From Mesorhizobium sp. ES1-4 (GTDB lineage: Bacteria > Pseudomonadota > Alphaproteobacteria > Rhizobiales > Rhizobiaceae), in contig NZ_JAIUGV010000002.1 of NCBI RefSeq assembly GCF_020164745.1, forward strand, positions 310,001 to 374,000: 64,000 bases of DNA, given 5' to 3'. The notes under the pieces are model-generated. The model was not told the DNA's origin and made no database searches. It saw only the letters and a program-made list of their open reading frames with translations. The translations under genes and the position numbers were made by a program. This document shows positions 19,019 to 30,437 of this stretch, one piece after another. Position 1 is the first letter of the stretch; each line of letters opens with the position of its first letter.

Positions 19019-19708
19019 TCACTCGACACGCAGGCGGTAGCCGACGCCGGTCTCGGTGGTGATGTAGCGCGGCTGGTCGGGGGTCTTTTCGATCTTCTGC
19101 CTGAGTTGGCGCACATAGACCCTGAGGTACTGCACGTCGGTCGAATCGTCCCATATCTGCTTCAGGATGAAGTGGTGGGTGAGCACCTTGCCGGCATGCT
19201 GCACCAGGATGCGCAGTATGTCGTATTCCTTGGGCGAGAGCTTCACCTCCCTGTCCTCAACCTTGACGATGCGCTTGACCAGATCGACGCTGAGGTCGCC
19301 GCTCTGGAAAACGGGCTTTTCGCCCTGTTGCTGGAACTTGTGGCGCAGCGCCACGCGGATGCGCGCCACCAGTTCGTTCATGCCGAAGGGCTTGGTGACA
19401 TAGTCGTCGGCACCGAGTTCGAGCGCACTGACGATGCCGGCCTCGTCGGTGCGGCTGGAGAGGATGACGACGGGAACGTCGACGCCCTCGTCACGCCATC
19501 GGCGCAAGAGGTCATGGCCGCCCATGCCGGGCAGGCCGAGATCGAGCAGCACCAAGTCGGGCTTCTCCTGTTGCATCAGGTCGATCGCCACCTTGGCGCT
19601 CGGCGCCTCGCTGATCGCGTAGCCCTGGCTGGCAAGGCCGACCCGCAGCAGCTTGCGGATCGGCGGCTCGTCATCGACAACCAGGATCCTGACGTTCGAA
19701 TTGGTCAT
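19019..19708 (-). CDS. kdpE: KdpE response regulator
   Basis: 229 residues of the OmpR class. The receiver has the acidic pair in VVDDEPP, phospho-acceptor Asp56 in LLDLGLPG and Lys106 in YVTKPF; the C-terminal winged helix includes SPKEYDILRILVQHAGKVLT and YLRVYVRQLRQKIE. Its ATG overlaps the kdpD stop (ATGA), and the longer frame to 20008 is a shadow of kdpD. Phosphorylated by KdpD under K+ limitation or salt stress, it activates kdpFABC. Last gene of the operon. Confidence 0.96.
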   Translation of the reverse strand: MTNSNVRILVVDDEPPIRKLLRVGLASQGYAISEAPSAKVAIDLMQQEKPDLVLLDLGLPGMGGHDLLRRWRDEGVDVPVVILSSRTDEAGIVSALELGADDYVTKPFGMNELVARIRVALRHKFQQQGEKPVFQSGDLSVDLVKRIVKVEDREVKLSPKEYDILRILVQHAGKVLTHHFILKQIWDDSTDVQYLRVYVRQLRQKIEKTPDQPRYITTETGVGYRLRVE

Positions 19709-22440
19709 CGCGGCTGATCCTCGCCGGGCTCGTCGCCGCCGTTGCCGATACCGCGCGCTTCCGCCGGCACCGGCATCCTGATGACGAAAGCCGCACCGGG
19801 GCGATCGGTCCGGTTGGCGGCCATGATCGTGCCGCCCATCGCCTCGACGAAGCCACGGCAGATCGACAGGCCGAGCCCGGTGCCGGCGCGCACCTGATCG
19901 CCCTTGCGTACCCGGTAGAAGGTGTCGAACACGCGTTCCAGGTCCTGCGGCGGAATGCCCGGCCCCTCGTCCATGATCCGCACGACGACGGAGCCGTTGT
20001 CGGTCCATCCCTGGACGCGGATCGTCGAGCCGGGCGGCGAATATTTCGAGGCATTGTCGAGAAGGTTGAACAGGACCTGCTCGAACAGCACGGCATCGAG
20101 CCTCAGCATCGGCAGGTCGGACGGAATATCGACCTCGACCTTGTGCTCGCTGGTGATCTTGCGGGCGCGGTTGAGCGCCGTGCCGACGATATCGCCGACA
20201 TAATGGAGCGCATGGTTCGGCTCCATCGCGCCGGATTCGATCTTGGTCATGTCGAGCAGGTTGGCGATGAAGCGGTTCAGCCGCTCCGATTCGTCGATCA
20301 CCGTCGACAGCAGCTCCGCCCTGTCCTGCTCGGGGAGATCAGGGGCGAATTCCTTGAGCGTGCCGGCCGCCCCCATGATGGCCGAGAGCGGCGTTTTCAG
20401 GTCATGCGAGATCGAGGTCAGCAAAGCCGAGCGCAGCCGGTCGGCTTCGGCCGCGAGCTTGGCGCGGTCGACGTCCGCGACCAGTTGGACGCGCTCGATC
20501 GCCACCGCCGCCTGGTCGGCCAGCGCGTCGAGCAGCCGCTGTTGCTCAGGCGTCAAAAGCGGACCCTGCTTGTCATTGTCGAGGCCGACGACGCCGATGG
20601 CCGTGCGTCCTGTGCGCAAGGGAAGATAGAGACGCTTGGCCCCGGGAAGCGTGTCGGCACCGCGTCCCGCGGCGCGGTTGTGCTCCCAGGCCCAGCGCGC
20701 GGCGGCGATGTCGGCCTCGGCCAGGGTGTCGTCGGGCGGATACCCGGCCTTGACCGTGATCGTGCCTTCTTCCGGCAGCAACAGAACCACGCGCAGCTTC
20801 AGCATCGACGCGATCTGGAAGGCGGTGGCCCAGAGAACATCGTCCAGCGTGCCGGCGCCAGCGAGCTTCTTGGAGAACAGGTAGATGTCTTCGGTGGCCC
20901 GGACCCGCGAACGGGCAGCGACCGCCTGACGCTGCACGCGCGCCGTCAGGTTGCTGGCGATGACGGCGACGACCAGGAACACGCCAAGCGCTACAATGCT
21001 CTCTGGATCCCGGATCGTCAGCGTGTGGCGCGGCTCCAGGAAGAAATAGTTGAAGGCAAAGGCGCTGACGACGCAGGCGTACAGGGCCGGCCAGAGACCA
21101 CCGTTGACGGCGGACGTCAGTACCCCGATGAGGAAGATGATGGCGAGGTTGCGAACGTCGAGAAACTGGTCGAGCAGGGCGGCGAAAGCGAGCGAGCCGG
21201 CAACGAAAACCGTGGCCTTGAGATAGGGCCGGATCTGGAATTGCCATTGCTCGTCGGCCGCTTTGACGCTTCTCGAATTTGCGTCGGTCTCCCGCTCGGT
21301 TCCCGAAATGACATGGACGCTGATATCGCCGGCATTGCGGATCAGGTCATAGGTGAGCGATCCCTCGATCAATTCGCGCCAGCGCGACCGGGTCGGCCTG
21401 CCGACCACGATATGCGTGAAGTTGTTCGCCGTCGCATGGCGGACAATATCCTGCGCGACGTTCTGGCCGGGAATGGTCGTCACTTCGGCGCCGAGCTGCT
21501 CGGCAAGGCGCAGGAGCGTGGCTAGCCGGTCTTTCTCGTCCTCGGACATGCCGGCCGAGCGAGGCGTGTCGACATGAAGCGCCGTCCATGGCGCGCGAAG
21601 CCGGTCGGCCAGCCTGCGTGCGTAGCGAATGCGGGCTGCGCCGCCCTGACGCGCATCGACGCAGACGAGCACCCTTTCGCCCGCCGCCCACGGACCCTGG
21701 ATGGCGTGCGACTGCATGTGATTGAGCAACTGCTCGTCGACGCGTTGGGCGGTACGGCGCAGCGCCAGTTCCCGCAGCGCCGTCAAATTGCCCGGCGAAA
21801 AATAGTTCTCGACGGCACGCTGCGCCGTGTGGGGGAAATAGACCTTCCCCTCCTCCAGCCGCTTGATCAGGTCGTCGGTCGTCAGATCGATGACTTCGAC
21901 ATCGTCGGCCTGGTCGATGATGGAATCGGGCACCGTCTCGCGCACCCTGACGCGGGTGATCTGGGCGACGACGTCGTTCAGGCTTTCGACATGTTGGATG
22001 TTGAGCGTCGTATAGACGTCGATGCCTCGCGCCAGGATTTCCTGGACGTCGAGGTAGCGCTTTGGGTGGCGGCTGCCGGGCGCGTTGGTGTGGGCGAGTT
22101 CGTCGACCAGCACCAGCGCCGGACGCCGGGCAAGGATGGCGTCGATGTCCATCTCGCCAAGTTCACGCCCTTTGTAGTCGACCTTGCGGCGAGCAATGAC
22201 TTCATAGCCTTCGACCAGGGCCTGGGTTTCCTTGCGGCCATGCGTCTCGACGACGCCGATCACCACGTCGACGCCGTCGGCCAGCCTGGCACGGCCCGAC
22301 ATCAGCATCTCGTAGGTCTTGCCGACACCTGGCGCCGCGCCCAGGAATATGCGCAGCCGGCCGCGCCCTTCCCGCTCGGCATGCTCCAGCAGCGCATCGG
22401 GGGATGGTCTGTTTTCGACGTTGCTTCTGTCGTCCGGCAT
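19705..22440 (-). CDS. kdpD: KdpD sensor histidine kinase
   Basis: 911 residues in the full KdpD layout. The N-terminal KdpD domain has Walker A GAAPGVGKT (34-42) and a LVDELAHTNAPGSRHPKR box. A universal-stress-like domain follows (VCVDARQGGAARIRYARRLA). Four membrane helices span about 400-500, then a GAF-like region, the HisKA box SISHDLKTPLS with His679, and the ATPase with DNASKYSPPG (N box) and GTGLGLSI (G box). It senses low K+ and turgor and phosphorylates KdpE. It follows kdpC by 57 bp in the same operon. Confidence 0.97.
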   Translation of the reverse strand: MPDDRSNVENRPSPDALLEHAEREGRGRLRIFLGAAPGVGKTYEMLMSGRARLADGVDVVIGVVETHGRKETQALVEGYEVIARRKVDYKGRELGEMDIDAILARRPALVLVDELAHTNAPGSRHPKRYLDVQEILARGIDVYTTLNIQHVESLNDVVAQITRVRVRETVPDSIIDQADDVEVIDLTTDDLIKRLEEGKVYFPHTAQRAVENYFSPGNLTALRELALRRTAQRVDEQLLNHMQSHAIQGPWAAGERVLVCVDARQGGAARIRYARRLADRLRAPWTALHVDTPRSAGMSEDEKDRLATLLRLAEQLGAEVTTIPGQNVAQDIVRHATANNFTHIVVGRPTRSRWRELIEGSLTYDLIRNAGDISVHVISGTERETDANSRSVKAADEQWQFQIRPYLKATVFVAGSLAFAALLDQFLDVRNLAIIFLIGVLTSAVNGGLWPALYACVVSAFAFNYFFLEPRHTLTIRDPESIVALGVFLVVAVIASNLTARVQRQAVAARSRVRATEDIYLFSKKLAGAGTLDDVLWATAFQIASMLKLRVVLLLPEEGTITVKAGYPPDDTLAEADIAAARWAWEHNRAAGRGADTLPGAKRLYLPLRTGRTAIGVVGLDNDKQGPLLTPEQQRLLDALADQAAVAIERVQLVADVDRAKLAAEADRLRSALLTSISHDLKTPLSAIMGAAGTLKEFAPDLPEQDRAELLSTVIDESERLNRFIANLLDMTKIESGAMEPNHALHYVGDIVGTALNRARKITSEHKVEVDIPSDLPMLRLDAVLFEQVLFNLLDNASKYSPPGSTIRVQGWTDNGSVVVRIMDEGPGIPPQDLERVFDTFYRVRKGDQVRAGTGLGLSICRGFVEAMGGTIMAANRTDRPGAAFVIRMPVPAEARGIGNGGDEPGEDQPR

Positions 22441-22497
22441 CGGGTCCGATCATGAATGGCGCCGGGGACCGTGTCGATCCCCGGTGCCGGCCATCAA

Positions 22498-23061
22498 CTA
22501 TTTCGGGGCATCCAGCGCCAGGTTGAGAGCCAGCACATTGACCGCCGGCTCACCGAGCACGCCCAATTCCCGGCTCTCGACCCGGCTGTCGACGAGCGCC
22601 TTGATCTTGGCTTCGTCGATGCCCCGGGCCTTGGCCACGCGCGGAACCTGGAAATAGGCGGCCTCGGGACTGATTTGCGGATCAAGGCCGCTGCCGGATG
22701 TGGTCACCAGGTCCATCGGCACCGGCTGGTTCGGATTCTCCGCCTTCAGCTTTTCCGCATCGCCCTTGATGCGCTCGATCAGCTTCGGGTTGGTCGGGCC
22801 GAGATTGGAACCGCCTGAGGCGCCGGCATCGTAGCCATTGCCCGCGGCCGAAGGCCGACCGTGGAAATATCTATCGCTGGCGAAGGCCTGACCGATCAGC
22901 TCGGAGCCGATGATCTTGCCGTCCTTCTCGATCAGGCTGCCATTGGCCTGGCGCGGAAACAGGGCCTGGGCGATGCCGGTCATGCCCAGGGGATAGGCCA
23001 GCCCGGTGAGGGCGGTGAAGAAAACGATCATGATGATCGCGGGTCTGACTTGCTTGAGCAT
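22498..23061 (-). CDS. kdpC: KdpC subunit of the K+-transporting ATPase
   Basis: 187 residues with one N-terminal membrane helix ([20 protein letters not shown]) and a periplasmic domain. Conserved features are [35 protein letters not shown] and [14 protein letters not shown]. KdpC assists high-affinity K+ binding and assembly of the KdpFABC pump. It lies 11 bp after kdpB. Length is normal. Confidence 0.97.
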   Translation of the reverse strand: MLKQVRPAIIMIVFFTALTGLAYPLGMTGIAQALFPRQANGSLIEKDGKIIGSELIGQAFASDRYFHGRPSAAGNGYDAGASGGSNLGPTNPKLIERIKGDAEKLKAENPNQPVPMDLVTTSGSGLDPQISPEAAYFQVPRVAKARGIDEAKIKALVDSRVESRELGVLGEPAVNVLALNLALDAPK

Positions 23062-23072
23062 CGGAATGATCC

Positions 23073-25162
<2,090 letters not shown>

Positions 25163-25166
<4 letters not shown>

Positions 25167-25378
25167 TTTGAAGCTCCAGCTTCAGTGTTGGTGGACGGCA
25201 CCGTTTGCTCGTATGCCGGAAAAAGATGGGGAAGCCCGTAGGCCAGCAACCAGAGTGCGATCATGGCGGCCGCGAGCCCAAGAAACGTCGACATGGTCGG
25301 GAAGGGAGGCGGCACCCCCTCCTTCCCCGGATCGGCCCGATGCCTGACATTGCGGCGCTTGTTGTTGAACCAGAGCAT
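25163..25378 (-). CDS. Small single-span membrane protein between kdpA and kdpB
   Basis: 71 residues starting [16 protein letters not shown] 7 bp after the kdpA stop and ending in a 4-nt ATGA overlap with kdpB. The first 30 residues are basic and proline-containing. A single hydrophobic helix ([20 protein letters not shown]) follows, then a polar Thr/Ala-rich tail. Position and tight overlaps on both sides indicate a genuine kdp operon member, not spacer. It does not resemble KdpF, which is encoded separately at 27115. I know no name for it. It may be an accessory subunit or assembly factor of the pump. Confidence 0.7.
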
Positions 25379-25385
25379 GTCTGCC

Positions 25386-27089
25386 TCAGAACGTCTGTCC
25401 ATGGATCATCGCCAGCTGCTCGATGATCGGTCCGACGGCAAGCGCCGGGAAGAAGGTCAGGCCGCCGACGATGACGATGACGCCGACCAGCAGCCCGACG
25501 AACAGCGGGCTGTCGGTCGGGAAGGTGCCGGCCGCGGCGGGCACTGTCTTCTTCGCCGCAAGCGAGCCGGCGATGGCAAGCGCCGGGATGATGACCAGGA
25601 AGCGGCCCATCAGCATGCCGATGCCGAGCGTGATGTTGTACCAGGGCGTGTTGCCGCCGAGGCCGGCGAAGGCCGAGCCGTTATTGGCTGCCGCCGAGGT
25701 GTAGGCGTAGAGGATTTCGGAGAAGCCGTGCGGTCCGCCATTGGCGATCGACGCCACCGCGCTCGGCAGCACCACCGCGATGGCCGTGAAGATCAGCATC
25801 GCCAGCGGCAGGCACAGGATGGCCAGCATCGCCATCTTGACTTCCTTGGCCTCGATCTTCTTGCCCAGATATTCGGGCGTGCGGCCGACCATCAGGCCGG
25901 CGACGAAGACGGCGATGAGGATGAACATCAGCATGCCGTAGAAACCGGCGCCGACGCCGCCGACGATAACCTCGCCGAGCTGCATGTTGATGATCGGGAT
26001 CAGGCCGCCGAGCGCGGTGAAGCTGTCGTGCATGGCGTTGACAGCGCCGCAGGAGGCCGCGGTGGTGATGACCGCGAACAAAGCCGAGAGCGCGATGCCG
26101 AAACGGGTCTCCTTGCCTTCCATGTTGCCGCCGTCGATGCCCAGCGCATGGACAAGCGGATTGCCCGCGGCTTCGGCCCAGTAGCACACGGCGACGCCGG
26201 CGATGAACAGCACGCCCATCGCGGCCAGGATTGCCCAGCCCTGGCGCTCGTTGCCGACCATGCGGCCGAAGACGTTGGTCAAGGCGGCGCCGACGGCGAA
26301 GATCGACAGCATCTGGATCAGGTTGGAGAAGGCGTTGGGATTCTCGAAGGGATGTGCCGCGTTGGCATTGAAGAAACCGCCGCCATTGGTGCCGAGCATC
26401 TTGATGGCGACCTGCGAGGCGACCGGGCCGAGCGCGATCGTCTGCCTGGCGCCCTCCAGCGTCGTGGCATCGACGTAAGGCCCGAGCGTCTGCGGTATGC
26501 CGAGCCAGACATAGAGCAGGGTGAGCACGACGCAGAACGGCAAAAGCACATAGAGCGTGGCGCGCGTCATATCGACCCAGAAATTGCCGATCGATTTTCC
26601 GGAGGCGCGGGCAAATCCGCGGATCAGCGCGATCGCAATGGCGATGCCGGTGGCGGCCGAGACGAAATTCTGGACTGTCAGGCCGGCCATCTGCACGAGG
26701 TAGGACATCGTGCTTTCGCCGCCGTAGTTCTGCCAGTTGGTGTTGGTCATGAAGCTGGCGGCGGTGTTGAAGGCGAGCGCCGGGTCGACCGCGCCCATGC
26801 CGGCCGGATTGTAGGGCAGACCGCCTTGCAGGCGCTGCAGGAAATAGAGCACCAGGAAGCCTGCCAGGTTGAACAGCAGCAGGGCCGCCGCATAGGTGGT
26901 CCAGTGCTGTTCCTCGCGCTCACTGGTTCCGCAAATGCGGTAGAGCCCGCGCTCGAGCGGGCCGAAGACCGGCGAAAGCGGCGTGCGACCGCCATTGAAG
27001 ACGCGGTGCATGTAGCCGCCGAGCGGCCTCACCAGCAAAACGAGGATCCCGCAATAGATGAGGATCTGTATCCATCCGTTTATGGTCAT
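25386..27089 (-). CDS. kdpA: KdpA potassium-translocating subunit
   Basis: 567 residues and about ten membrane helices, the normal size. The four selectivity-filter-like loops can be seen in part: [51 protein letters not shown] and [20 protein letters not shown]. KdpA binds and conducts K+ in the inner membrane. It begins 25 bp after the kdpF stop and is followed by the small ORF at 25378. A long plus-strand open frame across it (25263..27137) is a high-GC shadow. Confidence 0.98.
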   Translation of the reverse strand: MTINGWIQILIYCGILVLLVRPLGGYMHRVFNGGRTPLSPVFGPLERGLYRICGTSEREEQHWTTYAAALLLFNLAGFLVLYFLQRLQGGLPYNPAGMGAVDPALAFNTAASFMTNTNWQNYGGESTMSYLVQMAGLTVQNFVSAATGIAIAIALIRGFARASGKSIGNFWVDMTRATLYVLLPFCVVLTLLYVWLGIPQTLGPYVDATTLEGARQTIALGPVASQVAIKMLGTNGGGFFNANAAHPFENPNAFSNLIQMLSIFAVGAALTNVFGRMVGNERQGWAILAAMGVLFIAGVAVCYWAEAAGNPLVHALGIDGGNMEGKETRFGIALSALFAVITTAASCGAVNAMHDSFTALGGLIPIINMQLGEVIVGGVGAGFYGMLMFILIAVFVAGLMVGRTPEYLGKKIEAKEVKMAMLAILCLPLAMLIFTAIAVVLPSAVASIANGGPHGFSEILYAYTSAAANNGSAFAGLGGNTPWYNITLGIGMLMGRFLVIIPALAIAGSLAAKKTVPAAAGTFPTDSPLFVGLLVGVIVIVGGLTFFPALAVGPIIEQLAMIHGQTF

Positions 27090-27114
27090 GATGTAGCTTC
27101 CGTGCGCCGGTGGA

Positions 27115-27204
27115 CTAGAAACGCTCTGGGCGGATGAGGGCGTAGGTCAGGTAAGCGAGCAGAAACAAGGTTACGCCGCCACCGAGGATGTAGTCGAAAA
27201 TCAT
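27115..27204 (-). CDS. kdpF: KdpF small subunit of the K+ pump
   Basis: A 29-residue hydrophobic peptide read as [18 protein letters not shown], then [11 protein letters not shown]. The one-helix shape and C-terminal RPERF are exactly those of KdpF. GAAGGGATC upstream gives a ribosome site. KdpF stabilises the KdpABC complex, binding between subunits with lipid-like contacts. It lies directly upstream of kdpA and is too short for ordinary gene callers. Confidence 0.93.
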   Translation of the reverse strand: MIFDYILGGGVTLFLLAYLTYALIRPERF

Positions 27205-27220
27205 GGTTCGATCCCTTCGT

Positions 27221-27301
27221 TCAGATTCTGTCGCATATTTTGACGTAGACGATGGACAGGGCAAAAAACAAAACCCCAATCCCGAGAACAATGACGTCCA
27301 T
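27221..27301 (-). CDS. Microprotein upstream of kdpF
   Basis: A 26-residue ORF: MDVIVLGIGVLFFALSIVY then VKICDRI. It is a single hydrophobic helix with a short charged tail. AAGGA lies 8-9 nt upstream of ATG 27301; an ATG two codons earlier (27307) sits too close to it. It ends 17 bp before kdpF. I recall similar short peptides ending in a CDRL/CDRI-like tail just upstream of kdpF in other bacteria, but no established name. Probably co-translated in the kdp operon and membrane-inserted. Confidence 0.6.
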   Translation of the reverse strand: MDVIVLGIGVLFFALSIVYVKICDRI

Positions 27302-27307
27302 GACCAT

Positions 27308-27569
27308 ATTCCTTGCTTTCACTTACATCTGTCGGCCGCAATCGACGGGCCAGAATGACGCGCGGATGCTCGCCACCCTCGACGGCGGCGGCATTCAAAT
27401 CTTATGCTGCGATTCAATATGGACCCGTTCGCCATAAAGGTTCGAGACGAAGCGGATGGGAAAGAAATAGGAATTTTATAAAGGTTCCGGCGCGGCACCG
27501 TCGAAGAGCGGCTCCTCGACGCGGATTGCCGGGAAGGACCCCGAACCGAGCTTTGCGGCCGGGGACGCC
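27308..27569 (-). promoter_or_regulatory. kdp operon leader and promoter region
   Basis: 262 bp without a gene between the Crp/Fnr gene and the kdp microprotein. The middle is AT-rich; on the minus strand CTTTATAAAATTCC (about 27473-27486) could include a -10 element or a KdpE site, which in E. coli is a T-rich direct repeat. The assignment of a KdpE operator is inference. Nothing else was recognised. Confidence 0.4.
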
Positions 27570-28289
27570 TTACCGCGGTTCCCGAGTCAGGCTGAGATAG
27601 GTCGGATCGAACTCGGCGATTTCCTGGAGCCTGTGCCAATCCAGGATGGTCACCGTGTGATTGGCCCAATTGACGACGCCGACTTTGCGTAGGGCGCCGA
27701 TGACCCGGTTCATATGCACGACTGACAGACCAAGCACATCGGCCAGTTCGGCTTGTGAGAGCGGCAGATGAAAGCTCATGCCGTTGGTGCGCTGCACCAC
27801 CTGCAATCGCACGAAAAGCTCACAAAGGAGATGGGCCAGGTGCGAGGTCTTGGAGCGGCGCCCCATTGCCACGATCCACTCGCGATGGATAGCTCCGTCG
27901 ACCAGCGTGTCCAGCCACAACAGCCGCGTCAGATGCGGCGCTTCCTCGGTGATGGCACGAAGCCGGCTGTGATCGGCGAACATGACGTGGCAGGGCGACA
28001 TGGCAACGATGCCGTGGTCCATCGTCTTCAAGAGGAACGCGTGGAGATCGACGAAATCGCCAGGCACCTGCAGCGAGGTGAACTGGCGACCGCCATTCTC
28101 GAGCACCTTGTAACGCGCCGCCAGGCCATCGAGGATCAGGGTCGAATGGGTCGGCCGCGCACCCGAGGCGACGATGTCCTGGCCGACCGCGAAATGCCGC
28201 TCGAAAGTCATGGCTTCAGCCAGAAGGGCCTTTTCGGCGTCGGAAAGCGCGTCGTGCTGAGCGAGATTCAGATACAGGGATTCCAGCAC
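27570..28289 (-). CDS. Crp/Fnr-family transcriptional regulator
   Basis: 239 residues. The N-terminal cyclic-nucleotide-binding-like barrel (about 30-130, including LILDGLAARYKVLENGGRQF and QVPGDFVDLHAFLL) is followed by a winged helix with LPLSQAELADVLGLSVVHMN and RVIGALRKVGVV. No Fnr-type cysteine cluster is seen, so it is not an oxygen-sensing Fnr. Similar rhizobial proteins respond to unknown signals. It sits upstream of kdp on the same strand with its own reading; a role in kdp control is possible but not shown. Confidence 0.92.
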   Translation of the reverse strand: MLESLYLNLAQHDALSDAEKALLAEAMTFERHFAVGQDIVASGARPTHSTLILDGLAARYKVLENGGRQFTSLQVPGDFVDLHAFLLKTMDHGIVAMSPCHVMFADHSRLRAITEEAPHLTRLLWLDTLVDGAIHREWIVAMGRRSKTSHLAHLLCELFVRLQVVQRTNGMSFHLPLSQAELADVLGLSVVHMNRVIGALRKVGVVNWANHTVTILDWHRLQEIAEFDPTYLSLTREPR

Positions 28290-28514
28290 CGCTATCTCCA
28301 GCGAAAGGGCTCAGAGCCGATCGCCAACTGTTCTGTCGAAAGCAAGGGGCGGCTGCCGAAGCACTAGGTCCTCGGGCGCTGCCGGGCATTAACATTTGTT
28401 AGATGGCGCTTATTCGCGCGCGAAGATCATCTCTGACGGAACAACGGCTTAGCCCGCGAATTATCGGTCAAGTCTCTCTTGGGAATTTTCAGCAGCTCGG
28501 GACCCGGTCACATC
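28290..28514. other. Divergent spacer, no gene seen
   Basis: About 225 bp between the Crp/Fnr gene and the DUF6894-like gene. It presumably contains promoters for both. A short in-frame extension of the downstream gene to 28479 is open but unlikely. No repeats or structured RNA recognised. Confidence 0.4.
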
Positions 28515-28751
28515 ATGCCCAGATACTTTCTCGACCTTTACAATGGCGATGGCCTGACGGTGGATGACCATGGTCAGGTCTTCGACACCCCCGAGCGTCT
28601 ACGGCGGGAGGCAATCCTCATCCTGCCCGACATCATCCGCGACGAGATGATCGAGAACGACCGAACGGCCATCACCGTGAAGGTCCGCGACGACAGCGGG
28701 CGCCAGGTCTTCGAGGCATCGCTCGTCATCTCATCCAGTTGGTGTGACTGA
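28515..28751 (+). CDS. DUF6894-like small protein
   Basis: 78 residues beginning MPRYFLDLYNGDGLTVDDHG, the typical opening of DUF6894 proteins common in rhizobia, with RREAILILPDIIRDEM in the centre and TVKVRDDSGRQVFEASL near the end. Cytoplasmic, no catalytic motif, function unknown. The ATG at 28515 gives the family start; ATG 28479 would add 12 residues. Single-gene unit. Confidence 0.78.
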   Translation: MPRYFLDLYNGDGLTVDDHGQVFDTPERLRREAILILPDIIRDEMIENDRTAITVKVRDDSGRQVFEASLVISSSWCD

Positions 28752-28883
28752 CGGCCGCCTGGCCCACGCATCCCCTCCGCAAAGATTGAATTGCCGCCTC
28801 ATGCACGCAAAGTGAGCCGCAGGCCGGGATGTCCCGTGGCTTTCCCCACAAGCTGGAGTGTGTAACGGCGCGGCAAGGCAAAG

Positions 28884-28918
28884 TAAAAAGTCCGGCCCGG
28901 AAAGGCCAGGCCGGACTT
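28884..28918 (-). terminator. Rho-independent terminator of the DUF982 gene
   Basis: Read on the minus strand, a perfect 10-bp stem AAGTCCGGCC / GGCCGGACTT followed by TTTTACTT, 20 bp after the stop of the DUF982 gene. Confidence 0.8.
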
Positions 28919-28938
28919 CGGCGGTGATCTGCGAACGA

Positions 28939-29241
28939 TCAGGCGGCGTAGCCGCCACGGCCGCGCGCAACAGCACGCGCCACGACGACCGGCTCGATCT
29001 CGGGCCAGAGAATGCCGGCGGCTTCCGCGAATTCGACGAGCGCATGGCGCGCCTCGTCCCTGGTGATGCAACCTTCCATGGCCAGGCCACATGCCTCGAC
29101 GGCATTGCGATAGAGAGGCCCACGGCGTGAGGTCGTCCAGTTGGTCAGAAAATCGTGCATTTCGGCCAGCGAGGCGATCTCGCGCTTGAAGCCGAGGCCG
29201 ACCGTCAATGCGACGGGCGAATGAAACAGCTTGTCATACAT
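28939..29241 (-). CDS. DUF982-family protein
   Basis: 100 residues starting MYDKLFHSPVALTVGLGFKR, with LTNWTTSRRGPLYRNAVEAC and the AR-A-LVEFAEAAGI C-terminal helix typical of DUF982, a small family frequent in Rhizobiales and often multi-copy. AGGAG lies 8 nt before the ATG; the open frame runs further upstream but lacks support. Function unknown, cytoplasmic. It ends in a run of Ala/Arg/Gly (ARAVARGRGGYAA). Monocistronic, with a terminator directly behind it. Confidence 0.85.
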   Translation of the reverse strand: MYDKLFHSPVALTVGLGFKREIASLAEMHDFLTNWTTSRRGPLYRNAVEACGLAMEGCITRDEARHALVEFAEAAGILWPEIEPVVVARAVARGRGGYAA

Positions 29242-29486
29242 GAAGCGGGCTCCTGGTTGGTCGCAGTGCTCGGAAACATCCTGGCGGGGTCTGCTGATGG
29301 GACGCCGGGAAACGCAGTGCGAGGCAGGAGGTTCCGGAGCGACGGGACTCTTGGCGGAACGCACGCCCGGCTAGCCGAATCTGGTATCAGATGCCCTGTC
29401 TACCCACCGTGGCTGCTGGTTAAGCCGATCGGCCCGATGAGAGGCTGGCCGAGGGAGCTGGATTGGACGCCAAACGGCCCTATGCC

Positions 29487-29735
29487 CTAATCTTGACTTG
29501 GTCCCTGGCTGTCCGGCCGGCCTCTCATGCTGCTCAAGATGAACAAGGCAATTGCGCCACCTACAACCGCGCCGAAGATGCCGCCAATGGCAAGTTCTCC
29601 CAGCGCTCTGCCCAATTCAAAGGACTCGAATTTGTCTGCCAGAGTGGCAGTTATGACCAGACCAATCGGAAATCCCACGGCAATTCCTATGACAAGGACA
29701 ATTACAGTGGTGGCTATTTCGCCGACGGCCTTCAT
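29487..29735 (-). CDS. Small two-span membrane protein
   Basis: 82 residues starting MKAVGEIATTVIVLVIGIAV. Two hydrophobic, glycine-rich segments (about 8-28 and 48-70, IGGIFGAVVGGAIALFILSS) flank a polar loop containing KFESFELGRAL. GGGAAAGTCA precedes the ATG. Base composition is less GC-rich than its neighbours. No family recognised; inner membrane expected. The 16 codons further upstream are open but lack a good start. Confidence 0.65.
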   Translation of the reverse strand: MKAVGEIATTVIVLVIGIAVGFPIGLVITATLADKFESFELGRALGELAIGGIFGAVVGGAIALFILSSMRGRPDSQGPSQD

Positions 29736-30347
29736 TGACTTTCCCTTTGTTTGGACGTGTTGGTCTCTGTAGCACCTCTCCAATGCAAAAGAAGTTAAGC
29801 TCGGTTCGCGCTAGTTCCCGCTCTGTGGCGTCAAAACTGTGCCAACTACGCCGCTTCTCTCGATGCGCTTGTGCACAAACCTATAGCATGGGCTCGTAAG
29901 GACGGTTCGGCCTACAGCGACCAATCGCCCTATCCTGCCCGAGGAATCGCCCCAAGAGGTGTGTTGGGGTGGGTTCTTTGGAACAGAAATCGCTCCATTG
30001 GCGGGACGTCTCCGCCAAGGGATGGTTCCCCTAACGCATTGAATATATTTGAATTGGCCACCTTATCCCTCCGCCGGTATCTCCCACACGACCGCTGCAA
30101 CGATCGGGTTCAACGGCGTTAGGGACTGGTATTTCTCGAGCCACTTCGGGCGCTACCGAGTCGAACGCTACAGGGACCTCGATGGGGTCGTGAGGTGGAC
30201 CCGGACGGATACTATGAAGGCCGAAGAGCGTGAAGCGTACCTATCGGCCGGTTGATTCAGATTGGTCTAAGTCGTTGGTTTAAGTGATCGAAGCCATTGT
30301 GGCTAAGTGGCTGATTTATCAGGACTGATTTAGCCAATCTGAGAATC
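29736..30347. other. Lower-GC stretch with no intact gene
   Basis: 612 bp between the small membrane protein and tRNA-Ser. Base composition is lower in GC than the surroundings. The frame ending at 30255 reads SSHFGRYRVERYRDLDGVVR followed by WTRTDTMKAEEREAYLSAG; it looks like the C-terminal end of a real protein whose front is missing, so this may be a decayed gene. No integrase, transposase or repeat of the tRNA 3' end was found. Confidence 0.4.
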
Positions 30348-30437
30348 TGGCGGAGAGAGCGGGATTCGAACCCGCGTTACGGTCTCCCGTAAACACACTT
30401 TCCAGGCGTGCGCCTTCAACCACTCGGCCACCTCTCC
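30348..30437 (-). tRNA. tRNA-Ser (anticodon GGA)
   Basis: On the minus strand, 90 nt starting GGAGAGGTGGCCGAGTGG and ending GGTTCGAATCCCGCTCTCTC plus GCCA. The anticodon loop CTGGAAAG gives GGA, reading UCC/UCU serine codons. The long variable arm expected of class II tRNAs is present, and CCA is encoded. The acceptor stem pairs GGAGAG with CTCTCC. No second copy of its 3' end was seen in the window. Confidence 0.97.

Noticed and set aside
20143..21525. Long plus-strand open frame opposite kdpD (460 codons)
   Set aside because: Antisense to clear kdpD motifs; Arg/Gly/Asp-rich composition typical of a high-GC shadow; no ribosome site or family.
25263..27137. 624-codon plus-strand frame opposite kdpA
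   Set aside because: Antisense to intact kdpA; low-complexity Asp/Gly/Arg composition; shadow.
29736..30437. Genomic island at tRNA-Ser
   Set aside because: No integrase, no duplicated tRNA 3' end and no mobility genes in the window; only a weak composition difference.
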